From Chloroflexota bacterium (lineage in GTDB: Bacteria > Chloroflexota > UBA11872), in the NCBI GenBank assembly GCA_022820025.1, contig JAJEGF010000030.1, positions 1 to 64,000 on the forward strand: a DNA stretch of 64,000 nucleotides, given 5' to 3'. Below are positions 32,805 to 41,301 of the stretch, one piece after another. The first letter of the stretch is position 1; each line of letters starts with the position of its first letter. Both the position numbers and the translations under genes were made by a program. The notes under the pieces were generated by a model, which made no database searches, had not been told where the DNA came from, and saw only the letters and a program-made list of their open reading frames with translations.

Positions 32805-33929
32805 TCAGGCCTCGAACGGATCGGGGATCGGCGTACGGTCGCGATGGATCGACGCTTCGAGACCGGTGAGCTTCTCCGAGGCGACGTAGTAGCGGCCGCG
32901 CCTTTGCCCGCGCGCCTCCAAGAGCCCCGCGCCCGCCAGCAGCTGTAGGTCGCGGCCGGCCACGACCTGGCTGACCTCGGCGAGTTCGCGGTAGACGGCG
33001 TTTCGAATGCGGAAGCCCTGGGCGGCGTCGAACAGGCCGGGGATCGATCGCTCCGGCAGGCCCCCAGCCTGAATCTCCCGCTCCAGTAACTCCCAGCGGC
33101 GCTCGGCCTCGTCGGCCCGACGACGCAGGGTCTGGATCTGCCGAAAGTGCGCGGTCAACGCGAAACGGACCCAGGGGCGAGCATCTCGGCATGGCTGCCA
33201 CGAGCCGCCGCCAACCTCACCCAGCACCGCGTAGTAGGCCTCGGTGTTTTGTCCCAGGTACTCCTCGATGCTGGCGAAGGTAGGGGCAAGAACGCCCGCA
33301 CGCGCCAACACGAGGGACTGGAGCGCCCGCGCCATCCGGCCGTTGCCGTCCCGGAAGGGGTGAATCATGACCAGGTTCAGGTGCGCCATGGCCGCCCGCA
33401 CCACCGCCGGTTGTGCGTCATCCGGCTCGCGAAGCTCAGCGACGAGTTCGGCCACAAGGTTTGGCACTTCTAGAGCGTCAGGACCCTCGTAGACAAGCTC
33501 CTGCGTTCGCTCGTCGCGCACGTAGACGTGCCCTGACCGCAAGCGGCCAGGACCGCTCCGCATGTCGTCCTTCGTCATCATGAAATGCAGGCTCTTCAGC
33601 AGCGACGCGTCGTAGACAAAGCTGGGATCGTCCGCCAGTTGCAAGATGAACGTCAGGGCGTCGCGGTAACCCTGAATCGCGGGCCACACATGGGGAGCCG
33701 CGTCCAGTGGATCGCCCCCGCCAACGGCCGCCACGGCGTCGTCAAGCGTGACGTGCAGGCCCTCGATGCTGTTGGAGCCCTGAATGGCCCGGGCACCCGC
33801 GACACGCCGCAGCATCCCGCTCCAGCGCCGTTCGTCGGCGACCTGATACCGCAGCGCCGCGCGAAGACTGTCCAACTGCGCACAGACGGCAAGCTCGCGC
33901 TCGTCAAGCGTGGGCGCTGCGAACAGCAT
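32805..33929 (-). CDS. Fic-family AMPylase, second copy
   Basis: A 374-residue Fic protein. The catalytic loop HPFRDGNGRMAR is canonical, and the inhibitory Glu is present in SNSIEG (S/T-xxx-E-G). It has an N-terminal helical region and a C-terminal winged-helix part (VVAGRDLQLLAGAGLLEARG). It differs strongly from the Fic at 17299, so it is a distinct subgroup. Upstream sequence is AT-rich and contains an inverted repeat at 33958-33978 near the start. No antitoxin partner is present. Confidence 0.9.
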   Translation of the reverse strand: MLFAAPTLDERELAVCAQLDSLRAALRYQVADERRWSGMLRRVAGARAIQGSNSIEGLHVTLDDAVAAVGGGDPLDAAPHVWPAIQGYRDALTFILQLADDPSFVYDASLLKSLHFMMTKDDMRSGPGRLRSGHVYVRDERTQELVYEGPDALEVPNLVAELVAELREPDDAQPAVVRAAMAHLNLVMIHPFRDGNGRMARALQSLVLARAGVLAPTFASIEEYLGQNTEAYYAVLGEVGGGSWQPCRDARPWVRFALTAHFRQIQTLRRRADEAERRWELLEREIQAGGLPERSIPGLFDAAQGFRIRNAVYRELAEVSQVVAGRDLQLLAGAGLLEARGQRRGRYYVASEKLTGLEASIHRDRTPIPDPFEA

Positions 33930-33957
33930 GTCGAGTTTATGCTTTCATCACGACGTA

Positions 33958-33978
33958 GAGTCTTATAATAAACGACTC
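33958..33978. promoter_or_regulatory. Inverted repeat and -10 box of the second fic gene
   Basis: GAGTC (33958-33962) and GACTC (33974-33978) flank an AT-rich centre, which on the minus strand reads TTTATTATAA and carries a TATTAT -10-like hexamer. It lies 29 bases ahead of the Fic start at 33929. An operator overlapping the promoter is the likely reading. Between 33979 and 34218 nothing else is recognisable. Confidence 0.45.
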
Positions 33979-34218
33979 CATTGTTCATTCAATATGACTA
34001 TCGAACACTCGGGATCGACAATTCTGGGTGCTTTGTAGGCCGGAATCTGGGAATCTCCGCTCAATCGCCGACCCGATTGGTCCCAACCAATCGAAGCGGA
34101 CCGGCGTTTATCCGCCGAACGACCTCGGGCAACGTGCGCCCGCGCGGTGTAACGTAGTCGGGCGGGGCATACGGCGAGGTCGGCTGATGCGCGGACGGAC
34201 TCTCAGGGTGGCCGCGGC

Positions 34219-35304
34219 GTGACGCCGCGCCGCATTGGCATCCTCACGGCCGGGGGCGATAGTCCCGGGCTGAACGCGGCTATTCGCGCGGTGGGCAAGG
34301 CGGCCATTGGGCGCTACGGCATGCGCGTGGTGGGGATTCGCGACGGGTTCCGCGGCCTGGTGGAGAACCGGGTGGAAGAGTTGGACTCCGAGTCGCTGGC
34401 CGGGATCCTGACCCGCGGCGGCACGATCCTGGGCACCAGCCGCGACAAGCCGCACAAGTTGCGGATTGGCGATCAGAAGATCGATATGACGGCCAAGGTC
34501 TGCGAGAACTACGCCAACCTGCACCTGGACGCGCTGGTCTGCCTGGGCGGCGGCGGCACCCATTCCAGCGCCCAACGGCTGCTGGACGCCGGACTCAACA
34601 TCATTACGTTGCCCAAAACGATTGACAACGACATTGCCCACACGGACACGACGATCGGCTTCGACACGGCGCTGTCCATCGCGACCGAGGCCATCGACCG
34701 TCTGCACAGCACGGCGCACAGTCATCACCGCATCATCGTGGTGCAGCTGATGGGTCACAACGCGGGCTGGCTGACGCTGGGGGCTGGATTGGCAAGCGGC
34801 GCGGATGTGGTGTTGATCCCCGAACTGCCGTACGACGTGGAATATGTGGCCGATTCGATCCGTCAGCGCAGCGTGGGCGGCCACGGGTTCAGCATCGTGG
34901 CCGTGGCGGAACGCGCGAAACCGCAGAACCCGGAGGCTTTGGGCCTGACGGACGAGGCGGCAACCGACGGGCTGGCGTTCGAGTTCGCCGGTCCCACCCT
35001 GGCGCTCACACACCGCCTGGAGTCGCTGACGCGACTGGAAGCCCGACTGACAATCCTGGGCCACGTGCAGCGCGGCGGGACGCCGACCGCCACCGATCGC
35101 ACGCTGGCAACCCGGCTGGGCACGGCCGGCGCGGAGGCGCTGGCCGACGGGGCCAGGGGCGTGATGGTGGCGGCCCGAGGTGAAAGCACGGCGCTGGTGG
35201 ACGTGGCGGCCGTGGCCGGCGAGCGCAAGACGGTGCCGCTGGACCACCCCTGGATCCTGGCCGCCCGCGATACGGGCCTGTGCCTGGGAGCGCCGTTGGA
35301 CTAA
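34219..35304 (+). CDS. pfkA: 6-phosphofructokinase, Lys124 type
   Basis: A 361-residue phosphofructokinase phosphorylating fructose 6-phosphate at C1. Blocks are [32 protein letters not shown] and the catalytic LPKTIDNDI. In the standard numbering, Gly104 with Lys124 (PKTID rather than PGTID) marks the mixed-substrate group III subgroup, in which phosphoryl donor cannot be inferred from one residue. The Asp103 position of the GGDGS motif is Gly. Downstream MGHNAGW, PELPY and [10 protein letters not shown] are intact. GTG at 34219 was taken as the start. It is the only glycolytic gene in the window. Confidence 0.9.
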   Translation: MTPRRIGILTAGGDSPGLNAAIRAVGKAAIGRYGMRVVGIRDGFRGLVENRVEELDSESLAGILTRGGTILGTSRDKPHKLRIGDQKIDMTAKVCENYANLHLDALVCLGGGGTHSSAQRLLDAGLNIITLPKTIDNDIAHTDTTIGFDTALSIATEAIDRLHSTAHSHHRIIVVQLMGHNAGWLTLGAGLASGADVVLIPELPYDVEYVADSIRQRSVGGHGFSIVAVAERAKPQNPEALGLTDEAATDGLAFEFAGPTLALTHRLESLTRLEARLTILGHVQRGGTPTATDRTLATRLGTAGAEALADGARGVMVAARGESTALVDVAAVAGERKTVPLDHPWILAARDTGLCLGAPLD

Positions 35305-35474
35305 CGCCGCGGCGACTGGGCTGACCGCATCGCGGCGACCCGCGCTTCGCTGACTATCGGCCCGCGCGGGATTCCACCGCACGTCCAGGTTTTGCCGCGT
35401 TCCACGGATGTTTCCGAGAGCCGGAGTACTCTCGGAGAGACGGCTGTGCGCCGAATCCGCCGAGGGAGTTGAAT

Positions 35475-36206
35475 ATGCTGCGCCGAGTCTGGACTGCTTT
35501 GGTTATCGCCGTTCTGGCGCTGACGGCGGTTATCGCCACCGCCGGCGCGTCCTCGGGTGAAGACGCGTATCCCGCAGCGTTGCGCACCCTCAGTGTGAGT
35601 GGTGACGGCGCGGCGTCCGCCTCCCCGGACATCGCGGACCTCGAGCTTGGGGTTCAGACGATCGACGAGGACCCGACCGTCGCCATCGTCGACAACACCA
35701 CCGCGATGGCCAACGTGATTGAGACGCTGATCGATCTCGACCTCCACGAAGACGATATCCAGACATTGAGCTTCAATATGTGGGTCGAGCAGGTCTACGG
35801 CTCCGATGGGCCGACCGGCGAATTCCTGTACCACGTGGTCAGCCAGATCCTGGTGCGGGTACGGGACCTGGAAATGACCGGGGACGTACTGGGCGCGGCG
35901 CTGGCGGCAGGCGTCAACAACGTCGGCGGCATCAGGTTCGGCGTGGAGGACACGCAGGCGCTGGAAGTGGCGGCGCGCGATGCGGCCGTGGATAACGCCA
36001 TGGCCAAGGCCGAGCAGCTGGCGGAACGCCTGGGGGTCAACGTGGGCAACGTGCGGCACGTCATCGAGACCACGGGGGACTTCCCGCAAGAGCCCCGCCT
36101 TGAGCGAGCGATGGCGCTCGACGCCGGCGGCGCAAGCGTGCCGGTTTCTCCCGGCGACTTCACGGTTCGCGTGTCCGTGAGCATTGTGTTCGACATTGAG
36201 TTCTAG
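35475..36206 (+). CDS. SIMPL-domain (DUF541) exported protein
   Basis: A 243-residue protein with an N-terminal signal peptide (VWTALVIAVLALTAVIATAGA) and a SIMPL domain. The motifs LSVSGDGAASASPDIADLELGVQ at the start, then DIQTLSFNMWV and ARDAAVDNAMAKAEQLAERLG are typical. SIMPL proteins are found in periplasm or surface locations, often with no known activity. ATG at 35475 gives the signal peptide at the right place. It precedes tRNA-Arg on the same strand. Confidence 0.87.
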   Translation: MLRRVWTALVIAVLALTAVIATAGASSGEDAYPAALRTLSVSGDGAASASPDIADLELGVQTIDEDPTVAIVDNTTAMANVIETLIDLDLHEDDIQTLSFNMWVEQVYGSDGPTGEFLYHVVSQILVRVRDLEMTGDVLGAALAAGVNNVGGIRFGVEDTQALEVAARDAAVDNAMAKAEQLAERLGVNVGNVRHVIETTGDFPQEPRLERAMALDAGGASVPVSPGDFTVRVSVSIVFDIEF

Positions 36207-36277
36207 TCCCGGCCGGGCAGAGACGGCGTCGTGGTAAAGGGGCGCTCGGTATCGTTAGCTGGGCGGCGCCGTTCCAT

Positions 36278-36349
36278 GGCCCCGTAGCTCAGTGGATAGA
36301 GCGGTGGTTTCCTAAACCATGCGCCCCGGTTCGAGTCCGGGCGGGGCTA
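36278..36349 (+). tRNA. tRNA-Arg (CCT)
   Basis: The anticodon arm GTGGT-TTCCTAA-ACCAT gives anticodon CCT, which reads AGG. The D arm GTAGCTCAGTGGATAGAGC and T arm CCGGTTCGAGTCCGG are standard. The acceptor GGCCCCG pairs with CGGGGCT (G-U at 1:72). CCA is not encoded. It reads a rare codon in a GC-rich genome. Its position between the SIMPL gene and a DUF1932 gene has no obvious meaning. Confidence 0.94.
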
Positions 36350-36467
36350 CCGCGCCGTGCCGGCTCGGACACCGCGGGCCGCTGCGTCGGGCGCTGCGCG
36401 GTCGGTCCACTCCGGCATCATGCAGTGGTGCGTCGAGAGTTGCCTGTTCCAGGCCGAGGAGTTGAAC

Positions 36468-37334
36468 ATGGCCGTGCAGACCGTTGGCATCCTGAGTCCG
36501 GGCGAGATGGGCGCGGGCGTCGGCGGGGCTCTGCGCGCCAGTGGGCTTGCCGTCCTGACCTGCCTTGCGGGACGCAGCCCGGCCTCGCACCGACGCGCAC
36601 AGGCCGCTGGCATCGAGGACGTGCCCGACCTGGCCGCGCTGGTCGAGCGCTGCGACCTGATCCTGTCGATCCTGGTGCCGGCGCGCGCCCGCGGTGTGGC
36701 CGCCGAGGTGGGCGCCGCGGCGCGTGCGGCTGGCGCCGGCACCGTGCTGGCCGACTGCAACGCGATCGCCCCGCAGACGGTGCAAGCCATGGAGTCAGAC
36801 CTTCACTGCAGCGGCGTGACCCTCGTCGATGCCGGCATCGTGGGCGGACCGCCGCGCAACGGGCAGGGACCGCGCGTCTACGCGTCAGGGTCGGCGGCCC
36901 ATCTGCTCGGCGAGCTCGACGGCCGCGGCATCGACGTGGTGGACGTCGGACCTGAGATCGGCAAGGCCTCGGCCGTGAAGATGTGCTACGCGGCCATGAC
37001 CAAGGGGACCACCGCGCTGCGCACGGCGCTGCTGGTGGCCGCACGCCGGCTGGACGTGTACGACGAGTTGATCGCCGAAATGGAGCACAGCCAGGCCGCC
37101 GCCCTTGGCGCGGCGACACAGGGCATGCGGCGCCTGCCCACGGTCGCTTACCGCTGGATCGGCGAAATGGAAGAGATCGCCAGCACCTTTGACCACGTTG
37201 GCGTCACCCCCGACTTCCACACGGGCGCGGCCCACGTGTATCGCGAGGTGGATGCCGCGTTCGTCCGCGGCGAGGACCTGTCCGACCTGGCTGAGGCGGT
37301 TGCCCGGCTGGCCGGGACCGAAAACCAAGTCTAG
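36468..37334 (+). CDS. NAD(P)-binding dehydrogenase with DUF1932 C-terminal domain
   Basis: A 288-residue protein of the 6-phosphogluconate-dehydrogenase-like superfamily. The N-terminal Rossmann fold begins VGILSPGEMGAGVGGAL (GxGxxG-like, with E in the middle), and the C-terminal part KMCYAAMTKGTTALRTALLV carries the catalytic-type Lys and the DUF1932 helices. ATG 36468 follows GAGGAG. Such enzymes oxidise beta-hydroxyacids. The substrate is unknown. It directly follows tRNA-Arg and precedes the thioredoxin-like gene by 75 bases. Confidence 0.85.
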   Translation: MAVQTVGILSPGEMGAGVGGALRASGLAVLTCLAGRSPASHRRAQAAGIEDVPDLAALVERCDLILSILVPARARGVAAEVGAAARAAGAGTVLADCNAIAPQTVQAMESDLHCSGVTLVDAGIVGGPPRNGQGPRVYASGSAAHLLGELDGRGIDVVDVGPEIGKASAVKMCYAAMTKGTTALRTALLVAARRLDVYDELIAEMEHSQAAALGAATQGMRRLPTVAYRWIGEMEEIASTFDHVGVTPDFHTGAAHVYREVDAAFVRGEDLSDLAEAVARLAGTENQV

Positions 37335-37409
37335 ATGGATCGAGGGAGAGTTGACACGCAGCGCCAAGGCTATGCTGGGTACGTCGCCTGCCGGAGGACG
37401 CGCTGACCG

Positions 37410-38012
37410 GTGAATGGGAAGAACGCCCCCACGCTCGCGCTGCGCATCCTGGCCCTGGCATTGGTCGTTGGCTTGGTTCCGCTTGCGGCTGCCTGCGGCG
37501 AGGGTGAGGGCGGCGGAGCGAGCGTGCGGGATCCCGAGGTCAGCGGCGCCAACTTGGCCGCCTTTCAGCAGCCAGTCCCGGATAACGCGGCCGGCCAGCC
37601 GGCGCCGGAGGTGCGCGGTACGTCGTTTGACGGGGCGGCCGTGTCGATCACCAACGACGGGCGAACCAAGGCGCTGGTCTTCCTGGCGCACTGGTGACCG
37701 CACTGCCAAGCCGAGGTGCCTGTCGTACAGGCCCTTGTGGACGCCGGGGGCGTACCAGACAACATCGATATCTACGCGATCGCGACGGCCATTGATTCGG
37801 GGCGGGCCAACTACCCGCCGGAGGCCTGGCTGGAACGTGAGGGCTGGACCTCACCGGTCATCGTGGACACCCGCGACGAGGTCGCCCACGCCTATGGGCT
37901 GGGAGGCTTTCCGTTCTGGGTGTTCGTGAACTCCGACGGCACCACCGCGCTGCGCGTGGGCGGGCGGATCTCGGCCGACGAGTTGACCGTAATTCTCCAG
38001 CACTTGCAGTAG
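37410..38012 (+). CDS. Thioredoxin-like lipoprotein with in-frame TGA, probable selenoprotein (U-P-H-C active site)
   Basis: A 200-codon TlpA-like protein. The signal peptide ends at the lipobox LAAAC (about residue 29), and the TlpA fold starts at GQPAPEVRGTSFDG. At the active site, where relatives have W-C-x-x-C, the reading frame shows codons for H-W, then TGA (37695-37697), then P-H-C-Q-A-E-V-P. The frame is open on both sides: 95 codons before and 105 after, ending GGFPFWVFVNSDG (cis-Pro) and a short helix. Translation as Sec gives W-U-P-H-C. A hairpin just downstream has bacterial SECIS features. The alternative is a nonsense mutation of a Cys codon. It would act as a membrane-anchored outside thiol-disulfide or selenenylsulfide reductant. 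Confidence 0.8.
37715..37734 (+). promoter_or_regulatory. Candidate bacterial SECIS hairpin
   Basis: After the TGA at 37695-37697 the sequence folds as GG (37715-37716), bulged T (37717), GCCTG (37718-37722), loop TCGTA (37723-37727), CAGGC (37728-37732), CC (37733-37734). The loop centre lies about 28 bases after the TGA. Known bacterial SECIS elements have a short apical loop containing G and a bulged U in the upper stem, 16-37 bases downstream of UGA, and SelB binds there. Every part of that description is met except a strict GU order, which is present as G-U at 37725-37726. Confidence 0.65.
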
Positions 38013-38108
38013 TCGTCGCTCGGCAGCCAGCGCACGTATCGCTTCTATACTCTCGTGCCAGCGGCATGGTTGGTCTGGGGCCATCAAGATCGAGAGGCGG
38101 TGACAAAG

Positions 38109-38516
38109 ATGGTGTTGCGAGTCGTGGCGGGCTACCAGATTCTGATGGCGTCGGCGGTCGGTATCCACTTCATCATCACGAGCCTCTACCACCCCGGAGG
38201 CGATGAGCCGTTCACCGCGTGGCACGTCATGAACTGGTTCATGGTCGTCAGCGTGGTCATCGCGCTCGGGCTGAGCTTCCGGCGCAAGCGCACGTTGGAC
38301 AACGATCCCCACTGGCGGGACTACCTGGAAACCAACCTCACCTTCTACGGCGCCATTCTGTTGGCGCTCTGGTTCTTCTGGAACTGGTTCGGCGTTTTCA
38401 GCGGCCAGGACAGCGGCACGTTCTGGGGATTCATCAACCCCCTATTCGTTCTGGTGGTGGGCTCCCTGGGGTGCCGCATGTGGAGCCGCCTGGCGGCACT
38501 GCGCCGTTCGTCCTGA
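38109..38516 (+). CDS. Small four-helix membrane protein (paralogue of 9077-9499)
   Basis: A 135-residue protein with four hydrophobic segments (VVAGYQILMASAVGIHFII, HVMNWFMVVSVVIALGLSF, FYGAILLALWFFWNWFGVF, FINPLFVLVVGSLGC). A charged loop with RRKRTLDNDPHWRDYLE lies after the second helix. The pattern NWFMV ... RR..D..YL..N..FYGAI..AL.F.W.W is shared with the product at 9077-9499. The family is not known to me. ATG 38109 has an RBS-like GAGGC upstream. It follows the selenoprotein candidate by 96 bases, so co-expression is possible. Confidence 0.65.
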   Translation: MVLRVVAGYQILMASAVGIHFIITSLYHPGGDEPFTAWHVMNWFMVVSVVIALGLSFRRKRTLDNDPHWRDYLETNLTFYGAILLALWFFWNWFGVFSGQDSGTFWGFINPLFVLVVGSLGCRMWSRLAALRRSS

Positions 38517-38673
38517 TTCCCGGCTGACGTCCCGCCGGCCAAGATTCCAGTCCTCGCAGGAGTGGCAGGCCGCCTCGCAGGGTGGTGGCCGGTGAGAGCG
38601 GCGGTCCTCTGAATTGCTTACCGGCTGGCACGCGGGTACCGTGCCTGTTGTAGCCGTGCGCGAGGGCTGGCCG

Positions 38674-39657
38674 ATGGTGCGCTGGGGAATCGTGGGCTTG
38701 GGAGACATTGCGGCCAGGGCCGTCGCGCCCGCCATCCAGGCCCACGAGGGCAGCGAACTCGTCGCGATCTGCCGCCGCGACCCACAGCTGCTGGAACAGT
38801 ACGCGCGGCAGTTCGAGGTCTCAAACGCGTACACCAGCTACGACGACATGCTGGACGCGGGCGGGCTGGACGCCGTGTACGTGGCGACACCGGTGAACCT
38901 GCACGGGCCGCAAACGCTGGCGGCGCTCGAGCGCGGGCTGCACGCGCTGGTCGAAAAGCCCATGGCCATGAACGCTGTCGAGGCCGAGCGGATGGTGGAG
39001 ACGGCGGACCAGGCCGGGCTGAGATTGGGCATCGCCTTCTATCACCGCTTCTATCCGATCAACCTGCGGGTGCGCGAGATCGTCGAGTCCGGCGACCTGG
39101 GCGACCTGATCGCCCTGCACGCCAACACCTCAGGGCCCTTCACCATGACGCCGGACGATCCCAAGTACTGGCGCGTCGACCAGGCGCAGAGCGGCGGCGG
39201 CCCGCTGATGGATCTGGGCAGCCACCGGCTGGACATCTTCTACAGCCTGGCCGGCAAGGCCGCGCGCGTAGCCGCCTTCAGCGACCAACGCGTGATCCCC
39301 GGCGACGTGGAAGACACCACGTCGGTGATCGTCCAGTACGAGTCAGGCGTCCAGGCCACGATCTCGGCGCTTTGGTCCATCAACCCGGCGCGCGGCGACT
39401 ACGAAGTCTGGTGCACCGAGGGCCACATCAACGTGCCCTTCGCGCGCGGCGAGGAATTCACCGTCGAGCGCCCCGACCGCTCGGAGACGTTCACCCTGGC
39501 CGAGCACGAGCTGCACGACCTGCCGCTGATCGCGGACTTCGTCGAAGGGGTTAACGGCGGCACGCCCGTACTGACAGGCGAGGGCGGCCTGGAAGTCCAG
39601 CGCGTAATCAACGCCGCCTACACGTCAGCAGCCGAAAGCCGGGTGGTGACGCTTTAG
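38674..39657 (+). CDS. Gfo/Idh/MocA family oxidoreductase
   Basis: A 327-residue NAD(P)-dependent sugar oxidoreductase. The Rossmann motif VRWGIVGLGDIAARAVAP and the canonical EKP block (HALVEKPMAMN) are present. The dimerisation domain has GGGPLMDLGSHRLD. Compared with the copy at 6966, the EKP motif is canonical (E instead of D). ATG 38674 was chosen as it begins the Rossmann strand. Substrate cannot be assigned. It is separate from the neighbouring genes. Confidence 0.88.
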   Translation: MVRWGIVGLGDIAARAVAPAIQAHEGSELVAICRRDPQLLEQYARQFEVSNAYTSYDDMLDAGGLDAVYVATPVNLHGPQTLAALERGLHALVEKPMAMNAVEAERMVETADQAGLRLGIAFYHRFYPINLRVREIVESGDLGDLIALHANTSGPFTMTPDDPKYWRVDQAQSGGGPLMDLGSHRLDIFYSLAGKAARVAAFSDQRVIPGDVEDTTSVIVQYESGVQATISALWSINPARGDYEVWCTEGHINVPFARGEEFTVERPDRSETFTLAEHELHDLPLIADFVEGVNGGTPVLTGEGGLEVQRVINAAYTSAAESRVVTL

Positions 39658-39689
39658 CGCGAGCCAAAGTAAGTCTGCGCCGAAGGCCT

Positions 39690-40424
39690 TCAGTCTTTGG
39701 GTGCGCGGGCGAAGGCGTAGAAGCCGGAGGCCAGGTCTTCGGCGGCGGGGCGGTCGGCGACGAAGCGGTCCAGGAACTTGACGGGGGTGGTAAGCCAGGC
39801 GGCGACGAACTCGGCGGCGCGTTCGCGCAGCCGGTGGCGGGAGAAGCCGCTGAGCAGGCCCTTGACGTAGCCGCGGAGCACCCAGCTGAGCGCCGAACTG
39901 GGCCCCACGCACACGCCGACCTCGATGTCCTCAAAGTCCCGCAGCAGTTCGGCCACGCCGCTGCTGGTGTAGCGCTGGTAGTCGTGGGGCGAGGCGTGGA
40001 AGCCCTGCAAGAACGGCACCTCGATATAGATCAACGCGCCGGGCGCGCAGACGCGCGCGACCTCGGCCATGGCCTCGCCGGGACGGCGCACGTGCTCCAG
40101 CACGGCCGTGGAGAGGGCGCCGCCGAAGGCATGTGAGGCAAACGGCAGGCGGGCCGCGTCGGCCAGCACATGCACGCCGGGGTGCCGTTCGACATCAATA
40201 TTGACGATGGCCTGGCGCACGAACCCGTCCAGCGTGCCGGGCGGGAACTGCCGGCCGCCGCCGCCAACGTTGAGCACGCGCACGCCATCGCGCCGGGTCG
40301 GCTCCGAGAGGGCGCTGCCAAAGCGCTGCAGGTTGCGGTGCGAGGCGTGGTTATACGTGGGGCTGGGCACGCGGTAGACGCGCCGGGCAATGCCCATCAG
40401 TCGGGCGCGAGCCTGACCAGTCAT
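39690..40424 (-). CDS. Class I SAM-dependent methyltransferase (type 11)
   Basis: A 244-residue protein. The SAM motif is degenerate: VRVLNVGGGGRQFPPG in place of DxGxGxG, while the rest, NIDVERHPGVHVLADAARLPFASHAFGGALSTAVLEHVRRP, is typical of type 11 methyltransferases. The C-terminal region is basic and helical, ending VKFLDRFVADRPAAEDLASGFYAFAR. It may act on a polysaccharide or lipid-linked sugar. The start overlaps the HAD gene by 4 bases, so the two form an operon. Confidence 0.78.
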   Translation of the reverse strand: MTGQARARLMGIARRVYRVPSPTYNHASHRNLQRFGSALSEPTRRDGVRVLNVGGGGRQFPPGTLDGFVRQAIVNIDVERHPGVHVLADAARLPFASHAFGGALSTAVLEHVRRPGEAMAEVARVCAPGALIYIEVPFLQGFHASPHDYQRYTSSGVAELLRDFEDIEVGVCVGPSSALSWVLRGYVKGLLSGFSRHRLRERAAEFVAAWLTTPVKFLDRFVADRPAAEDLASGFYAFARAPKD

Positions 40425-41170
40425 GCGGCGCGTTCCTGCCGATCCAGGTCGGCAATCGCCGGGATCAGGTCGCCAAGATCGTCAATGACGGCTGCGGCGG
40501 ATTCATCGCGCGGACGTACGTCGGCCGAGCGCAGCCAGATGGCTCGAATCCCCAGGCGTTGGGCGGCCCGCACATCGATCTCCCAGTCGTCTCCCACCAT
40601 CACCAGGGTCCGTGGCGAAAGGCCCAGGCGTTGTGCCGCCGCCCGGTAGGGGGCCGGATGGGGCTTGAGCCAGCCGAGTTCGGTGCTGAGCACCACCGCA
40701 TCCAGATGCGGGGCCAAACCCACCGCCCGCAGGCGCTCGAGCAGCAAGTCTTCACCGTAGAGGACGTTGGCTATGGCGGCGATTCGGAGACCGGCTTCGC
40801 GCAGCAGTTGCAACACGCGGACGGCCTGCGGCAGCGGCTGCATGGCCTTGAACCAGGGATTGAAGTAGGCCGGCAGCAGCACTTCGATGGCCTCGGAGGA
40901 AGGTTCCCAGTCCATTTCGTCGAGCACGTGAGCCAGGATTCCGTGGGCGTCGGGCAGGGCGCACTCGCGCTGATACGCGTCCACCAGCGCTTCCTGCAAG
41001 GCTTCGCCGAACGATTCGGCCAGCTGTTCATCGGTGAGTCCCGCCTTGATAAACGGCCGAACCAGCGGCGCGATAGCGGCGGCGCCGCGCAGATTGCTCG
41101 ACGACCCAACCAGCGGCTCCTGGGTGAGGAGCGTGTCGCCGACATCAAAGATCACACCGCGAATTGGCAT
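40421..41170 (-). CDS. HAD-superfamily hydrolase (subfamily IA)
   Basis: A 249-residue phosphatase. Motif I is GVIFDVGDTLLTQEP, with Val-Gly between the nucleophile and second Asp; motif II is IAAIANVLYGED, where the usual Ser/Thr is unclear; motif III is LKPHPAPYRAAAQ, motif IV VMVGDDWEIDVRAAQRLG. ATG 41170 was chosen because the upstream frame is low complexity. Overlap of 4 bases with the methyltransferase gene suggests coupling. A distinct HAD gene is at 11235. The substrate is unknown. Confidence 0.87.
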   Translation of the reverse strand: MPIRGVIFDVGDTLLTQEPLVGSSSNLRGAAAIAPLVRPFIKAGLTDEQLAESFGEALQEALVDAYQRECALPDAHGILAHVLDEMDWEPSSEAIEVLLPAYFNPWFKAMQPLPQAVRVLQLLREAGLRIAAIANVLYGEDLLLERLRAVGLAPHLDAVVLSTELGWLKPHPAPYRAAAQRLGLSPRTLVMVGDDWEIDVRAAQRLGIRAIWLRSADVRPRDESAAAVIDDLGDLIPAIADLDRQERAA

Positions 41171-41301
41171 CGTCGTCGAGTGTACGCGCGAGGCGAGGTC
41201 GCGCTCGGCGGGCGGCAGGTGCCCGCTGGTGAGATACTGCCGCGAGGGGTACCACGGACAGCGTCGCCGTGCGGTGTTGTCCGAACGCGAACGGAGGCGG
41301 C

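Noticed and set aside
37716-38012. Independent small gene starting at GTG 37716 downstream of the TGA
   Set aside because: It lacks an RBS and lacks the beginning of the thioredoxin fold. The frame continues exactly from the upstream half, so one interrupted gene is the better reading.
40031-40390. Minus-strand alternate frame over the methyltransferase
   Set aside because: The other frame contains a coherent SAM methyltransferase with recognisable motifs; this one has none.
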